Shown here one piece after another: positions 7,719-15,490 of a DNA stretch of 22,317 nt. Under the pieces are notes generated by a model. That model ran no database searches. It was not told the DNA's origin and saw only the letters and a list, made by a program, of their open reading frames with translations. The number at the start of each line of letters is the position of its first letter. The stretch's first letter is position 1. Source of the stretch: an uncultured Haemophilus sp. Lineage in GTDB: Bacteria; Pseudomonadota; Gammaproteobacteria; Enterobacterales; Pasteurellaceae. The stretch lies in NCBI RefSeq assembly GCF_905207935.1, contig NZ_CAJLNI010000016.1, positions 1 through 22,317 of the forward strand, written 5' to 3'. The position numbers were made by a program, and so were the translations under genes.

Positions 7719-7747
7719 TAAAAGTGCGGTAAAAACTCGCACTTTTA
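7719..7747. terminator. Paired-USS hairpin: shared terminator of tRNA cluster and 608-aa gene
   Basis: Perfect 10-base arms TAAAAGTGCG and CGCACTTTTA enclose a 9-base loop. The left arm is part of an exact USS (7722-7730). T-rich ends on both sides suit a bidirectional terminator for the convergent tRNA operon and the minus-strand gene. Otherwise 7568-7760 holds nothing I recognise. Confidence 0.75.
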
Positions 7748-7760
7748 CTACATAATTCTG

Positions 7761-9587
7761 CTATTTAAATATTTCTATTTGGTAGCTAACCTGTTTCAAT
7801 TCACATATTGGTGTTTTATTCGTTTGAAGCATACTTTCCCAATTCTCATGGTCAAAAACCGAGATATCCACTTGTTTATCTGAAAAATGCGTTAATTTTA
7901 ACTCTGAATAATAATTTACACATTCCCCTAATCTGATGGTTTCTTGGGTTTCTGTTGGTCTGACTTCTCCCACTAGTGTGATTATTTTGCCTTGTTGATC
8001 GACTAGTGCTTTCTGCAAATAAAATGGAAATCCGTTGAGAGTTAGCATTGTTTTGTGATAATTATATGGTGTAAAAACCAATAGCGCTGTATCAGAAATA
8101 TTTTTATGCTGTGATTTATTTAATATATCCACATATTCTACATTTCCCATACCAACTTGAATCGGATCGTTTTCAATCCATAATAGACCATCCATATTTT
8201 CACACTCAGCTAATGCAAAATTATGGTAATCAAGCGTGTTATCGACAGGTTCCAAAAGATGAAGAAAACGCGAATTGCTATTTTTACTGCAGGAGAAAGT
8301 GCCAATTTTTGTACTCTCATCTGCAAATTTAGCCAAAATTGAAGATTCTGTACTTTCAAATGAGATAAGATTTACCTCTCCCCAAGAAAAGGATTTTTGG
8401 CTGCTCAATACTTTATCTAAGTATGGATATTCAGGTGCCCAAGTGACTTCCACATTATCATCTAAATGCTTGAAAATATTTAAGATTGGATCTCCTTTCA
8501 TTTCGCCCACTTTAGTGGTTTGCAACTTCTCAAGAGGATTAGAGGAGTAAGTTAGCGAAGTTTTGAACGTCTCTGGACAAGATTCAGAAAAATGATGACT
8601 AAATTGTTTGATGAGATGCAAGGTTGCTTGTTCATTTTGGAGATCTGTTAAAATTACATCGAATTTAGGTGATTTAATGAGACATTGATCGATTTTTGTG
8701 TTGTTTAACCCCGTCTGATGTTTTGCTGAACCAATAAGAATCATCGGCTTGCCTTCTTGGTTTAAAATCAATAAGAGATCATCGACAATCCATTCTTCTC
8801 CAATTCTAGCGTATCCTTGAGGCCTCGCTGTCCAATAAGGATTAGGTAAGCTATTTAAGTCCGCAAGTTTGGTGGTTATTTTCTCTTTATAGATTGGAAG
8901 CCCAGAATTGTAATAGAACACAAAATCTTTAAGCTGAATACGATGTTGATTTAGCATTAAGGCGAATTCATCAACCTTACATTCAGAAAACTCAAATTCT
9001 TCAGCTGTTAAGCCTTTTTCTGCATCCTCTTGTTTTTTTCTTTTAAAGCCTAGTTCATGTGTACATTTTATGCCATGAGGCAATTCTTTTGGCTGAGTTA
9101 GACTTATCACATCAACCAGATCATAGTTTATGGGAGCTTTGAAAGAAGTCAGCTCAAAGTTTCCCCATTTAAAAGTAGGTTGATTACCATGTTCGTCTTT
9201 TAAGTTATCGGTTTTGGCATAAAGCGTATAGCCATATTCTCCAATTTCTGCCTTGGAAGGAAGATTTTCTAAGGCTTCGACTAGTTCGTGTTCACGTTGT
9301 ATCTTTTGTTCTTGCACGCTTTGGGCATCTCGATATTCTGTCCATTTAGTATATCCCCAAGGAATGCTTATGGTTGGAATAATTAACAGAAGTTTTATTT
9401 TAGTTGTTAATGGCTTATCAGTTATTACTCCTATAACCGCATATAAAGCAAAATAGATGATCAGAAGAACCGCATAAGCTGGTAAAAGCCACCACGCAAA
9501 AAAGACAATAATATCCCCTGATATCAACGCTCCAACTAAAAATATAACTAAAACAAGGAAGATACCAACAATAACTTTAATCATCAC
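7761..9587 (-). CDS. Membrane protein with duplicated four-cysteine domain, function unknown
   Basis: I do not recognise this 608-aa protein. Three hydrophobic segments (about 4-24, 28-54, 64-80) precede a long soluble part. That part contains two copies of one domain, about 139-345 and 399-598. Both open with a matching strand (FKWGNFELTSF, FSWGEVNLISF), share a LIxxxG-type segment after a QxGK turn (276-287, 530-541), and have four cysteines in matching order (175, 203, 302, 337 against 433, 462, 556, 595; spacings 28/99/35 and 29/94/39). Paired cysteines suggest an extracytoplasmic location, though topology is uncertain. It follows the lipase-module genes on the same strand but beyond a hairpin, so it may be its own unit. 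An accessory or immunity role is possible but unproven. The start could be either of the two initial Met codons. Confidence 0.8.
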   Translation of the reverse strand: MMIKVIVGIFLVLVIFLVGALISGDIIVFFAWWLLPAYAVLLIIYFALYAVIGVITDKPLTTKIKLLLIIPTISIPWGYTKWTEYRDAQSVQEQKIQREHELVEALENLPSKAEIGEYGYTLYAKTDNLKDEHGNQPTFKWGNFELTSFKAPINYDLVDVISLTQPKELPHGIKCTHELGFKRKKQEDAEKGLTAEEFEFSECKVDEFALMLNQHRIQLKDFVFYYNSGLPIYKEKITTKLADLNSLPNPYWTARPQGYARIGEEWIVDDLLLILNQEGKPMILIGSAKHQTGLNNTKIDQCLIKSPKFDVILTDLQNEQATLHLIKQFSHHFSESCPETFKTSLTYSSNPLEKLQTTKVGEMKGDPILNIFKHLDDNVEVTWAPEYPYLDKVLSSQKSFSWGEVNLISFESTESSILAKFADESTKIGTFSCSKNSNSRFLHLLEPVDNTLDYHNFALAECENMDGLLWIENDPIQVGMGNVEYVDILNKSQHKNISDTALLVFTPYNYHKTMLTLNGFPFYLQKALVDQQGKIITLVGEVRPTETQETIRLGECVNYYSELKLTHFSDKQVDISVFDHENWESMLQTNKTPICELKQVSYQIEIFK

Positions 9588-9644
9588 TCTAACCTTCGGA
9601 GTATCACATAAAAATATTATATGGAGTGAATTATACCATTAAGG

Positions 9645-9685
9645 AAAGTACGGTTAAAAAACATTCGAAATGCTAACCGCACTTT
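9645..9685. terminator. Paired-USS hairpin after the beta-propeller gene
   Basis: Arms AAAGTACGGTTA (9645-9656) and TAACCGCACTTT (9674-9685) match at 11 of 12 positions. The right arm holds an exact USS (9676-9684), the left a one-mismatch copy. It sits just after the stop of the 400-aa gene and likely ends the lipase operon. Confidence 0.7.
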
Positions 9686-9691
9686 TAACAT

Positions 9692-10894
9692 TTAATCTGC
9701 CACCCAGATTTTCTCTAATTCCATTTTCTCAGGATGATATTTATACACATTAATTCCACCGCCGGTAGCTTGCCCGGTGACGAGAATATGAGCTTTTGGT
9801 GAAGAGGAGACGCTGAGGTTTCTCTGATAGTAATTTGTTGAAATACTCGGGTCGTTGCCGATTTCTACATAGGCTTTAATCCATGGTTCTCCAACGGTAA
9901 ATAGACGGGCGAGTTCATCACCAAATCCATCTTTATTACCACTTTTCCCCAGTAGAATAAAATCTTTTTCAGTTAAAAAAGCAATTGCAACAGTATGATT
10001 TAATGCTAATTGTTTATTTTTAAATTTATCCGGTTTAGGTAATAGTTTTTGTTTATAACGCTCTGAATTTTCATGATTAAGATCACTATTAACTTGGGCT
10101 AGGTCTTGTCGATTATTAAGGTTATGAATTTCCCACATATAATTTGACAAGTTTTCACCTCCCGTCACTACCCAATCACCATTAGGGCTAATTAACCCCG
10201 TAGTATATCCACAATTTCCATAAAGACGGGCTAGCGGTTTTAGGGTATGCCTATCCCATAAAGTCACTCCGGTGTAGCTGCTTCTTTTACTGCTATCAGG
10301 ATTTACTGGATTGATCGTCAAATTTGTCTCTACCACAGGATAAGGTGATGTTGTACATGTTTCAGTCGCTGATAAAAAATAATCCTTAGTCATTGATAAA
10401 GTTAGAGGGAAAGGGATACCTCCATCGGTATAAACAGGCACAAGATCTTCTCCATATCCCTTATAAAGCTGCCCGTTATCTTCCATATTGGAGGAAAGAT
10501 AAAATTGTTTATCTGCTGACATAATATGCGTTTTCACTTGGAAGTGTCGGAAGTTAGTTACTTCTTTACCCTCTACATTTTGGATATGTACAATATTTTT
10601 ACTGTCCTGCCACATAAATTCATGACTATCGGGAATAAACGCTGCACTAAAAGCATTAGCATTTCGGGCAAGTATTGTCTTTTCCTTTCTATCAACATCC
10701 CATAACACCAACTGACCAATAGGTTTATGTCGATCGGCATCTTCCGCAGCATGAGCACTAATGACATAACGGCCATCGGTTGAAACACTCAAAGAAAGCA
10801 CAGGGGCTGTGCTAATGTATTTATATATACCAAATAAAATAACAAATAGAATTGTGGTTAGTACAATGATGCGGATTTTTAAGCTCCTACTCAT
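9692..10894 (-). CDS. Membrane-anchored beta-propeller protein, putative immunity to the lipase effector
   Basis: A 400-aa protein with one N-terminal hydrophobic anchor (about 8-27, IRIIVLTTILFVILFGIYKY) and a large part predicted to face the periplasm. It shows repeated WD40/propeller-like blades: SLSVSTDGRYVISAH then GQLVLWDV (34-66), GVTLWDRHTLKPLARLYG (209-226), LISPNGDWVVTGGENL (234-249) and SVSSSPKAHILVTGQ (361-375). Its ATG overlaps the lipase stop (ATGA), so the two are translationally coupled. Genes placed directly after T6SS lipase effectors usually encode their periplasmic immunity proteins, and I infer that role here. A GGGAG ribosome site lies within the lipase gene. A general structural propeller is the alternative. 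Confidence 0.7.
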   Translation of the reverse strand: MSRSLKIRIIVLTTILFVILFGIYKYISTAPVLSLSVSTDGRYVISAHAAEDADRHKPIGQLVLWDVDRKEKTILARNANAFSAAFIPDSHEFMWQDSKNIVHIQNVEGKEVTNFRHFQVKTHIMSADKQFYLSSNMEDNGQLYKGYGEDLVPVYTDGGIPFPLTLSMTKDYFLSATETCTTSPYPVVETNLTINPVNPDSSKRSSYTGVTLWDRHTLKPLARLYGNCGYTTGLISPNGDWVVTGGENLSNYMWEIHNLNNRQDLAQVNSDLNHENSERYKQKLLPKPDKFKNKQLALNHTVAIAFLTEKDFILLGKSGNKDGFGDELARLFTVGEPWIKAYVEIGNDPSISTNYYQRNLSVSSSPKAHILVTGQATGGGINVYKYHPEKMELEKIWVAD

Positions 10895-12933
10895 TTTTTA
10901 TATCTCCCAAAATTTGATTTCTCATTTATCCATTCATCAATTATTCTGCCTTTATAGCTTTCTTTATAAATATCAGGGAATACTTTTTGAGTATCTAATG
11001 CTTTCCATTCCCACTCTCGCATTGCCGAGTGGGAAATAAAATAGTTACTTTGATCCCAAAACCAAAATTGTTTTTTATTTTGGGCTGTAATAAATGAATC
11101 TATCCATTCTTTTTTTCTAGCCTCAGACAACCCTTTATTATTAAACCATGTACCTAAAACAGTTAATCTCTCTCCTTGATGACCTAGAGCAGGGCGCACA
11201 GCCATATCATTTACATATATTGTCCAGTTATTAAACACCTGATAAGTTAATACATCGACAATGTGTTTAAAATGTTCGTCTTCAGGACGGAAACGGCGGA
11301 AATGACTCCAAGGTTTTAAATAATTTAATTGAGTATTTAAATCCGAAGATACTGTATTGGCTTCCTCTAATAACAACCTTGCAATTTCTTTTTTGATTTC
11401 CATGCCCTTAGGGGTCGCCTCAGGATTATCCTGCCCCCATTGTGTTCCTTTATGTATCTGGCCATAGCGTTTGATTTCCTCAATGGTTTTATAATATTCA
11501 CCTATTTTATTTTCTTTATAGTAATCTTTTAATGCGCCAGTAGTATTTGCTAATGAAGTATATTTTTTCGGATACGCTCCACCAAGCAACCCCGTATACT
11601 CTTGATCTCCACCACGACTATCCCCCCCCAAAACACCATCTTCTTGGGAATACAGCACACGAAGATATTTCACTGTTTTATGTGCATAAGGAAATAGTTC
11701 CATTGCCACCGGATTTTTCACGCGAGTATATGAGTCAATTATTGAATTATCAGCTACAGCGGCTTCCCACATAATCAGATTATCAATTTTCTCATCATAG
11801 GCTCCGTCAAAATCACCTAAAATATTCAATGCACTTAATGCAACTCGGGCGCCTAATGAATGAGTAATAATATTAACTTTAATGCCTTCATTAAATAATT
11901 CTATCAATACCTTTGCGAGCTCTCGCCCTGCTTCGTTAGCATACATTTCCGCCCTGAAAAAAACCATGGAAGGATCAACACTACCAGACCAAGTCACTCC
12001 GATAATTCGGTGGTATTTATCCCAATCGGTAAAAGGATCATCGTAATTTAATTTACCTGATGCAGCTAAATTCAAATAATATTCAACATGTGGAAACCAA
12101 CCTAAAGCTTTATGACCATTAACTTTTAAATCTACCTCATTGTAAACGTGCTTAACATAAATATTGTCATCCTCTTTTGCTTGCTCAAGGAGTGTATTTT
12201 TCGCCAATTGACCAATCGCCTTGTTATCATAATGCAAATAAGGTCTCTGAACCTGATCGGAAGGCGGTAGATTCGAATATTCTGGAATATCCCCAAAGTC
12301 TTCCGCTTGTGGAAATTTTCCAATATGGCCAAGAGAAACATTATAGCCATGAATAAACAAAGTGGCTGTGTTACCATCATCTTTTATCTGTTTAATTTGT
12401 TTGCTTGATAACCTTACATTACCTTTTTGACGAAAACGCAAATTCAATAAAATCGGTGGAGGAAGATAAATTGCCTTCACTTCTTTTGCATTTACCGAAA
12501 CAAACACTTTTAGTGGTTTAGCAAGTTGTAATCGTGGATCTTCAGTTTTTTCATCATTTGCTTTGATCAGTACATAACCGTCTGAATCATTAAAAAATGC
12601 TTGCTCATCTTTATCAGTAAGCTGTCTGCCATCTTTTTTATGTCGGTCGTATTTTGGTGCTGTATCAGGACCTCTCATTAATTGCCAGGAAATTAAACCG
12701 CACTTTACACCAATATGATGGCTATCGCCGTTTTCATCAATTTCACCGTAAGAAACACCACCATCTTGGTCATAAACCTTTACCATAATACCTTTAGGTA
12801 AAGAACGCTCAAGGGTATCTTTATGATGAATAATAATGTCCGTGCGACAAGCTGCTGTTCCTGTCTCAGTGGATTCCGAGTGGTGTTTTTCTTCAAATTG
12901 ATGATAAAAAGGTTTTTCATTGGTATTAACCAT
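10891..12933 (-). CDS. Alpha/beta-hydrolase, probable T6SS lipase (Tle-type) effector
   Basis: A 680-aa protein with no signal peptide. A core alpha/beta-hydrolase fold spans about 185-440: oxyanion strand ATLFIHGYNVSLG (190-202), nucleophile elbow IITHSLGARVAL (355-366, Ser359), and a candidate acidic residue near SQEDG (429-433). FIHGYN and HSLGAR resemble the DUF900-type hydrolases and T6SS phospholipases. The elbow has Thr where GxSxG has Gly. Residues 30-160 form a separate mostly beta region that could be the spike-binding part. The gene starts 8 bases inside the end of a DUF4123 chaperone gene (ATGGTTAA) and overlaps the propeller gene by 4 bases, the usual chaperone-effector-immunity order. 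Substrate class (phospholipase) is inferred from family and context. An exact USS lies within it. Confidence 0.78.
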   Translation of the reverse strand: MVNTNEKPFYHQFEEKHHSESTETGTAACRTDIIIHHKDTLERSLPKGIMVKVYDQDGGVSYGEIDENGDSHHIGVKCGLISWQLMRGPDTAPKYDRHKKDGRQLTDKDEQAFFNDSDGYVLIKANDEKTEDPRLQLAKPLKVFVSVNAKEVKAIYLPPPILLNLRFRQKGNVRLSSKQIKQIKDDGNTATLFIHGYNVSLGHIGKFPQAEDFGDIPEYSNLPPSDQVQRPYLHYDNKAIGQLAKNTLLEQAKEDDNIYVKHVYNEVDLKVNGHKALGWFPHVEYYLNLAASGKLNYDDPFTDWDKYHRIIGVTWSGSVDPSMVFFRAEMYANEAGRELAKVLIELFNEGIKVNIITHSLGARVALSALNILGDFDGAYDEKIDNLIMWEAAVADNSIIDSYTRVKNPVAMELFPYAHKTVKYLRVLYSQEDGVLGGDSRGGDQEYTGLLGGAYPKKYTSLANTTGALKDYYKENKIGEYYKTIEEIKRYGQIHKGTQWGQDNPEATPKGMEIKKEIARLLLEEANTVSSDLNTQLNYLKPWSHFRRFRPEDEHFKHIVDVLTYQVFNNWTIYVNDMAVRPALGHQGERLTVLGTWFNNKGLSEARKKEWIDSFITAQNKKQFWFWDQSNYFISHSAMREWEWKALDTQKVFPDIYKESYKGRIIDEWINEKSNFGRYKK
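12697..12705 (-). repeat. USS inside the lipase-effector gene
   Basis: Exact core AAGTGCGGT, minus strand, in the region encoding about residues 77-79 of the effector; it contributes the residues around Lys77-Cys78-Gly79. Confidence 0.85.
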
Positions 12934-14248
12934 GTAAATTTGCTCCCAATTTATTACGGATAATCTTTTGATTTTCTAGAATACTTATCCGTTGTTTTAT
13001 AAGATATCGTTTTTTTTGTTCTGCGATATCACTTTGCAAAATTTGATTAATTTTTTTCTCTGGATCTAATATATCAATTACGTTGCCATAGGCTAAACTC
13101 AGTAAAGCAAATAATCCAATATCAATAGTTTGATGTAAAGCATAAGTTTGACAAAGACGATAGCAATGTTGAACGACTTTTTCAATTGTCGCTCTATCAT
13201 AGTGGTCATGTAGCATTGGGGTAGTATCCAGTAATTCAGTAACCAAATCTTTTAGTAATACAGAATTTCTTTCATCAACAATTGTATTTAATTCAAATTT
13301 ATCCAACTGTTTTTTAGCCGGTGTTATTTTAGCCAAATCTATTGTAGGTATATAATGCACAACATCATTTCCCTTAGGCAAAACAAAGGAATCGATTAAA
13401 CCTTGCCCCCAAAAAGTTGCTAATTTTTTTGGATAATACATTAAACGATCAAAATATTGTTCCAATACCATTGGGTCATAAAAACGAAAATAGAGCAATC
13501 TATCATCATAAGTTGGCATATAGATAAATTTTCTAAAATGATTCAGTAACTCATCAAATGTAGCGGTTGATCGGAAGAAAAAACCAAATGATTTATTCCA
13601 CTGTTGCAATCCATCCTCAGACTCTTTTCCTTTCGGGCTTTCACTGCATAACTCTTCTACAAAAGGATGATTTTCTGGTAAATGCAATAAATAAGGCGCT
13701 GTCTTTTTTCGTCTTTCACCCTCCTCTCCCTTAAATAAGCATGCACTTTGAATATCATCCAATTCAAAACGCTGAGGAAACCAAACACTTACCTCTGCGT
13801 TGATAATGGCATAACATTGAGAATTGCTGTCTTCGGGCCACAGATAAGGCTTAATTGAATCAGGGATTGATTGAAACAAGAAAGGAGAATATTCATCTTC
13901 TTGTCTTAATGGAAATTCATTTTTGGTTAAGCATGCTATTTTGCTTTTTTCATTTTCTAGATATTGGTTTGGATTAAAAATGAGAATGGGATGCTGCTCT
14001 GATAAATCTTGAGCCACTATTTTTAATTGATCAATTAATGTATCATCGGCATGACGTTGAAAATACATACTAAGCGGTAAAGGAAGAAATGTATACTGCA
14101 ATCTGAGCTGGTTTTGCTGCTGATACACCGTAATATAATTTTTTGCAATTTCAGCATTAGAAGCATAGATTAAGATAATAATATTTTCTTGTTCATTATT
14201 AGAAAGCTGCAGACCATTAACGGCATAAACTAGATTTTCATACTGCAT
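12926..14248 (-). CDS. DUF4123 T6SS effector chaperone (Tap/TEC-like)
   Basis: A 440-aa cytoplasmic protein. Residues about 145-270 carry the DUF4123 pattern: CYAIINAEV, then CLFKGEEGERRKKTAPYLLHL (170-190), WNKSFGFFFRSTATFDELLNHF (217-238) and the diagnostic LLYFRFYDP (251-259). DUF4123 proteins load a specific effector onto VgrG and are encoded directly upstream of it. Here the stop overlaps the start of the hydrolase gene, which names its likely client. The first 140 residues form an extra domain and the last 130 are helical; I recognise neither. A good AAAGGGGAAATTT-ATG ribosome site and a TATAAT box lie upstream. No intact VgrG gene lies directly upstream, which is unusual; only gene fragments do. 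Confidence 0.85.
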   Translation of the reverse strand: MQYENLVYAVNGLQLSNNEQENIIILIYASNAEIAKNYITVYQQQNQLRLQYTFLPLPLSMYFQRHADDTLIDQLKIVAQDLSEQHPILIFNPNQYLENEKSKIACLTKNEFPLRQEDEYSPFLFQSIPDSIKPYLWPEDSNSQCYAIINAEVSVWFPQRFELDDIQSACLFKGEEGERRKKTAPYLLHLPENHPFVEELCSESPKGKESEDGLQQWNKSFGFFFRSTATFDELLNHFRKFIYMPTYDDRLLYFRFYDPMVLEQYFDRLMYYPKKLATFWGQGLIDSFVLPKGNDVVHYIPTIDLAKITPAKKQLDKFELNTIVDERNSVLLKDLVTELLDTTPMLHDHYDRATIEKVVQHCYRLCQTYALHQTIDIGLFALLSLAYGNVIDILDPEKKINQILQSDIAEQKKRYLIKQRISILENQKIIRNKLGANLHG

Positions 14249-14275
14249 AAATTTCCCCTTTATTTACAAAGAGGT

Positions 14276-14281
14276 ATTATA
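14276..14281 (-). promoter_or_regulatory. -10 box of the DUF4123-lipase operon
   Basis: A consensus TATAAT on the minus strand, 28 bases before the DUF4123 start codon. No good -35 is seen at 16-18 bases, so the promoter is tentative. Confidence 0.4.
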
Positions 14282-14310
14282 ATAAATTTATTGATAAAAG
14301 CTAATCCCTA

Positions 14311-14421
14311 TCAACTTGGATTACATTCTAAATAGCAATATAAGCCGATAATTGCTCCTATCACTAATACGCATGAAATTTTTAAATACTTTCCATTATG
14401 TAACCCTGTTAGAACAACATG
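14311..14421 (-). pseudogene. Possible remnant encoding a C-terminal membrane segment
   Basis: A 36-codon open stretch without ATG ends at TGA (14311-14313). It encodes KYLKISCVLVIGAIIGLYCY followed by LECNPS, a clear hydrophobic helix with a short tail. With no start codon it is most likely a gene scrap; chance is possible in AT-rich DNA. The rest of 14249-14430 shows nothing else. Confidence 0.3.
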
Positions 14422-14431
14422 CTAAAATAAA

Positions 14432-14458
14432 ACCGTACTTTACAATCTAAAGTGCGGT
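14432..14458. terminator. Paired-USS hairpin before the DUF4123 operon
   Basis: Arms ACCGTACTTTA and TAAAGTGCGGT match at 10 of 11 positions around CAATC. The right arm is an exact USS (14450-14458), the left a one-mismatch copy. T runs follow on both strands. Confidence 0.65.
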
Positions 14459-14469
14459 AGCTTTTTTCG

Positions 14470-14747
14470 TTACTTTGTCGATTTCTTCGGCATACCGTTT
14501 TTTTCGTCTAAACCCGTATCACCGTTTAACCCAGCCTGCCATTCCTAATGGCGAACCAGGGTTTCATCAGGTTTTAGTGGAGTTCTCCTTCAAACCAATA
14601 CTGGAAAACAATTTTGCCGTCCCAATTCGGCAATGGTGTAGGAAGCAATGGCACAATATCATCCAAATCAGGAACTTTTGAGGTGGATATGTCATTATCA
14701 GAAAGATAATCTGAAATAATTCTATAACTTCTAGAGAGTTCTTGAGC
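14470..14747 (-). pseudogene. Decayed 3' fragment of an unidentified gene
   Basis: Read on the minus strand, the fragment encodes about 90 residues if one frameshift and two in-frame stops are ignored. Its first part is open from 14747 and includes VPDLDDIVPLLPTPLPNWDG, then IVFQYWFEGELH, then TAA. After a shift of frame, KPDETLVRH, a TAG, and EWQAGLNGDTGLDEKNGMPK lead to a natural-looking TAA at 14470-14472, directly before the hairpin. The low-complexity acidic/proline segment and the orderly ending argue for real former coding. I do not recognise the family. The region 14749-14807 shows nothing. Confidence 0.55.
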
Positions 14748-14807
14748 TTATGGTAAATTTTAAAAAATACTGTTACATTAATAACAATGTTTTTTAATTA
14801 TCTAAAG

Positions 14808-15323
14808 CTAATAAACATTAAGCAATTTAGAAAACTCAGCATCTTTTATATTTAAATCTTTAAACTTAATAACCTTTGATTCTCCCGTTCTAGATTGGAT
14901 TATATCTTTCTTGATAATATATACTTCATGTGAATGCACATTAAAATAATACCTTTCTAGATTAGACTGGCCATTCCCATATTCAAAATCTAGTGTAAAT
15001 AAATCACCACTTTTATTTATTTCAGGGTAAACATCTCCTAACTCAGCAAACAATTTCTTACTATATACATAATCACCAGAAATATTAAAGAATACATCAT
15101 ATTTCTTATCATAACAAACATCTCCGCGATTATCTAAGTATGACACTAAAAACATTTCAGTGTTATTTATCTCAACTCTATTATTTAATAAAATACTTTT
15201 ATGAGACAACACATTATTTAAGGGAACACTCTCTTTAGCACATGGATTAATTAACTCTTCATCTTTAGCTAACACATTAGAAAAAATAAATAAATATAAC
15301 AATAACAAAAAAACTTTTCTCAT
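14808..15323 (-). CDS. Exported small protein, putative orphan immunity protein
   Basis: A 171-aa protein with a clear signal peptide (residues 1-19, RKVFLLLLYLFIFSNVLA, then KDEE), so it should be periplasmic. I recognise no domain; the mature part is mostly beta by appearance (FLVSYLDNRGDVCYDKKYDV, YYFNVHSHEVYII) and has two cysteines (28, 70) that could pair. It lacks the SH3-like tail of its neighbours. It lies in the array of exported immunity-like genes and is preceded, 11 bases upstream, by the 3' scrap of another coding sequence. Immunity to a periplasm-acting T6SS effector is inferred from context only. The ribosome site is weak. Confidence 0.7.
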   Translation of the reverse strand: MRKVFLLLLYLFIFSNVLAKDEELINPCAKESVPLNNVLSHKSILLNNRVEINNTEMFLVSYLDNRGDVCYDKKYDVFFNISGDYVYSKKLFAELGDVYPEINKSGDLFTLDFEYGNGQSNLERYYFNVHSHEVYIIKKDIIQSRTGESKVIKFKDLNIKDAEFSKLLNVY

Positions 15324-15334
15324 CTTACTACTCT

Positions 15335-15418
15335 CTATAATTTTAGTTCTGCATTCTTTCCATCTTTAAAGAAAAGAGTCCCATCCTTAATAAAATAACC
15401 ATACAGGAAAAGTACGAT
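15335..15418 (-). pseudogene. Short 3' tail of a lost effector gene
   Basis: A 27-codon open stretch without a start ends at TAG (15335-15337), 11 bases before the next gene. It encodes YGYFIKDGTLFFKDGKNAEL and KL, a regular beta-hairpin-like pattern unlike random AT-rich DNA. Its position matches the better-supported effector tails in front of the neighbouring immunity genes, so I read it as a toxin C-terminus scrap. It is short; chance is not excluded. Confidence 0.4.
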
Positions 15419-15446
15419 TCATTTTATATAAAACAAACTGCACTTT
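15409..15446. repeat. Degenerate paired-USS inverted repeat
   Basis: AAAGTACGATT (15409-15419) and AACTGCACTTT (15436-15446) match as inverted arms at 8 of 11 positions. Neither is an exact USS. Its place, between two immunity units, is that of the intact USS hairpins elsewhere in the array. Confidence 0.4.
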
Positions 15447-15490
15447 ATAAGTTGAAAAACAGGTTTACTATATGCTTAGAACATTAACCT

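Noticed and set aside
7568..7760. Integration repeat of the tRNA-Leu 3' end
   Set aside because: I found no second copy of the tRNA 3' sequence anywhere in the window.
14475..14681. Plus-strand open frame of 68 codons
   Set aside because: It is antisense to the decayed gene fragment, has no ribosome site, and the minus strand shows the clearer protein-like sequence.
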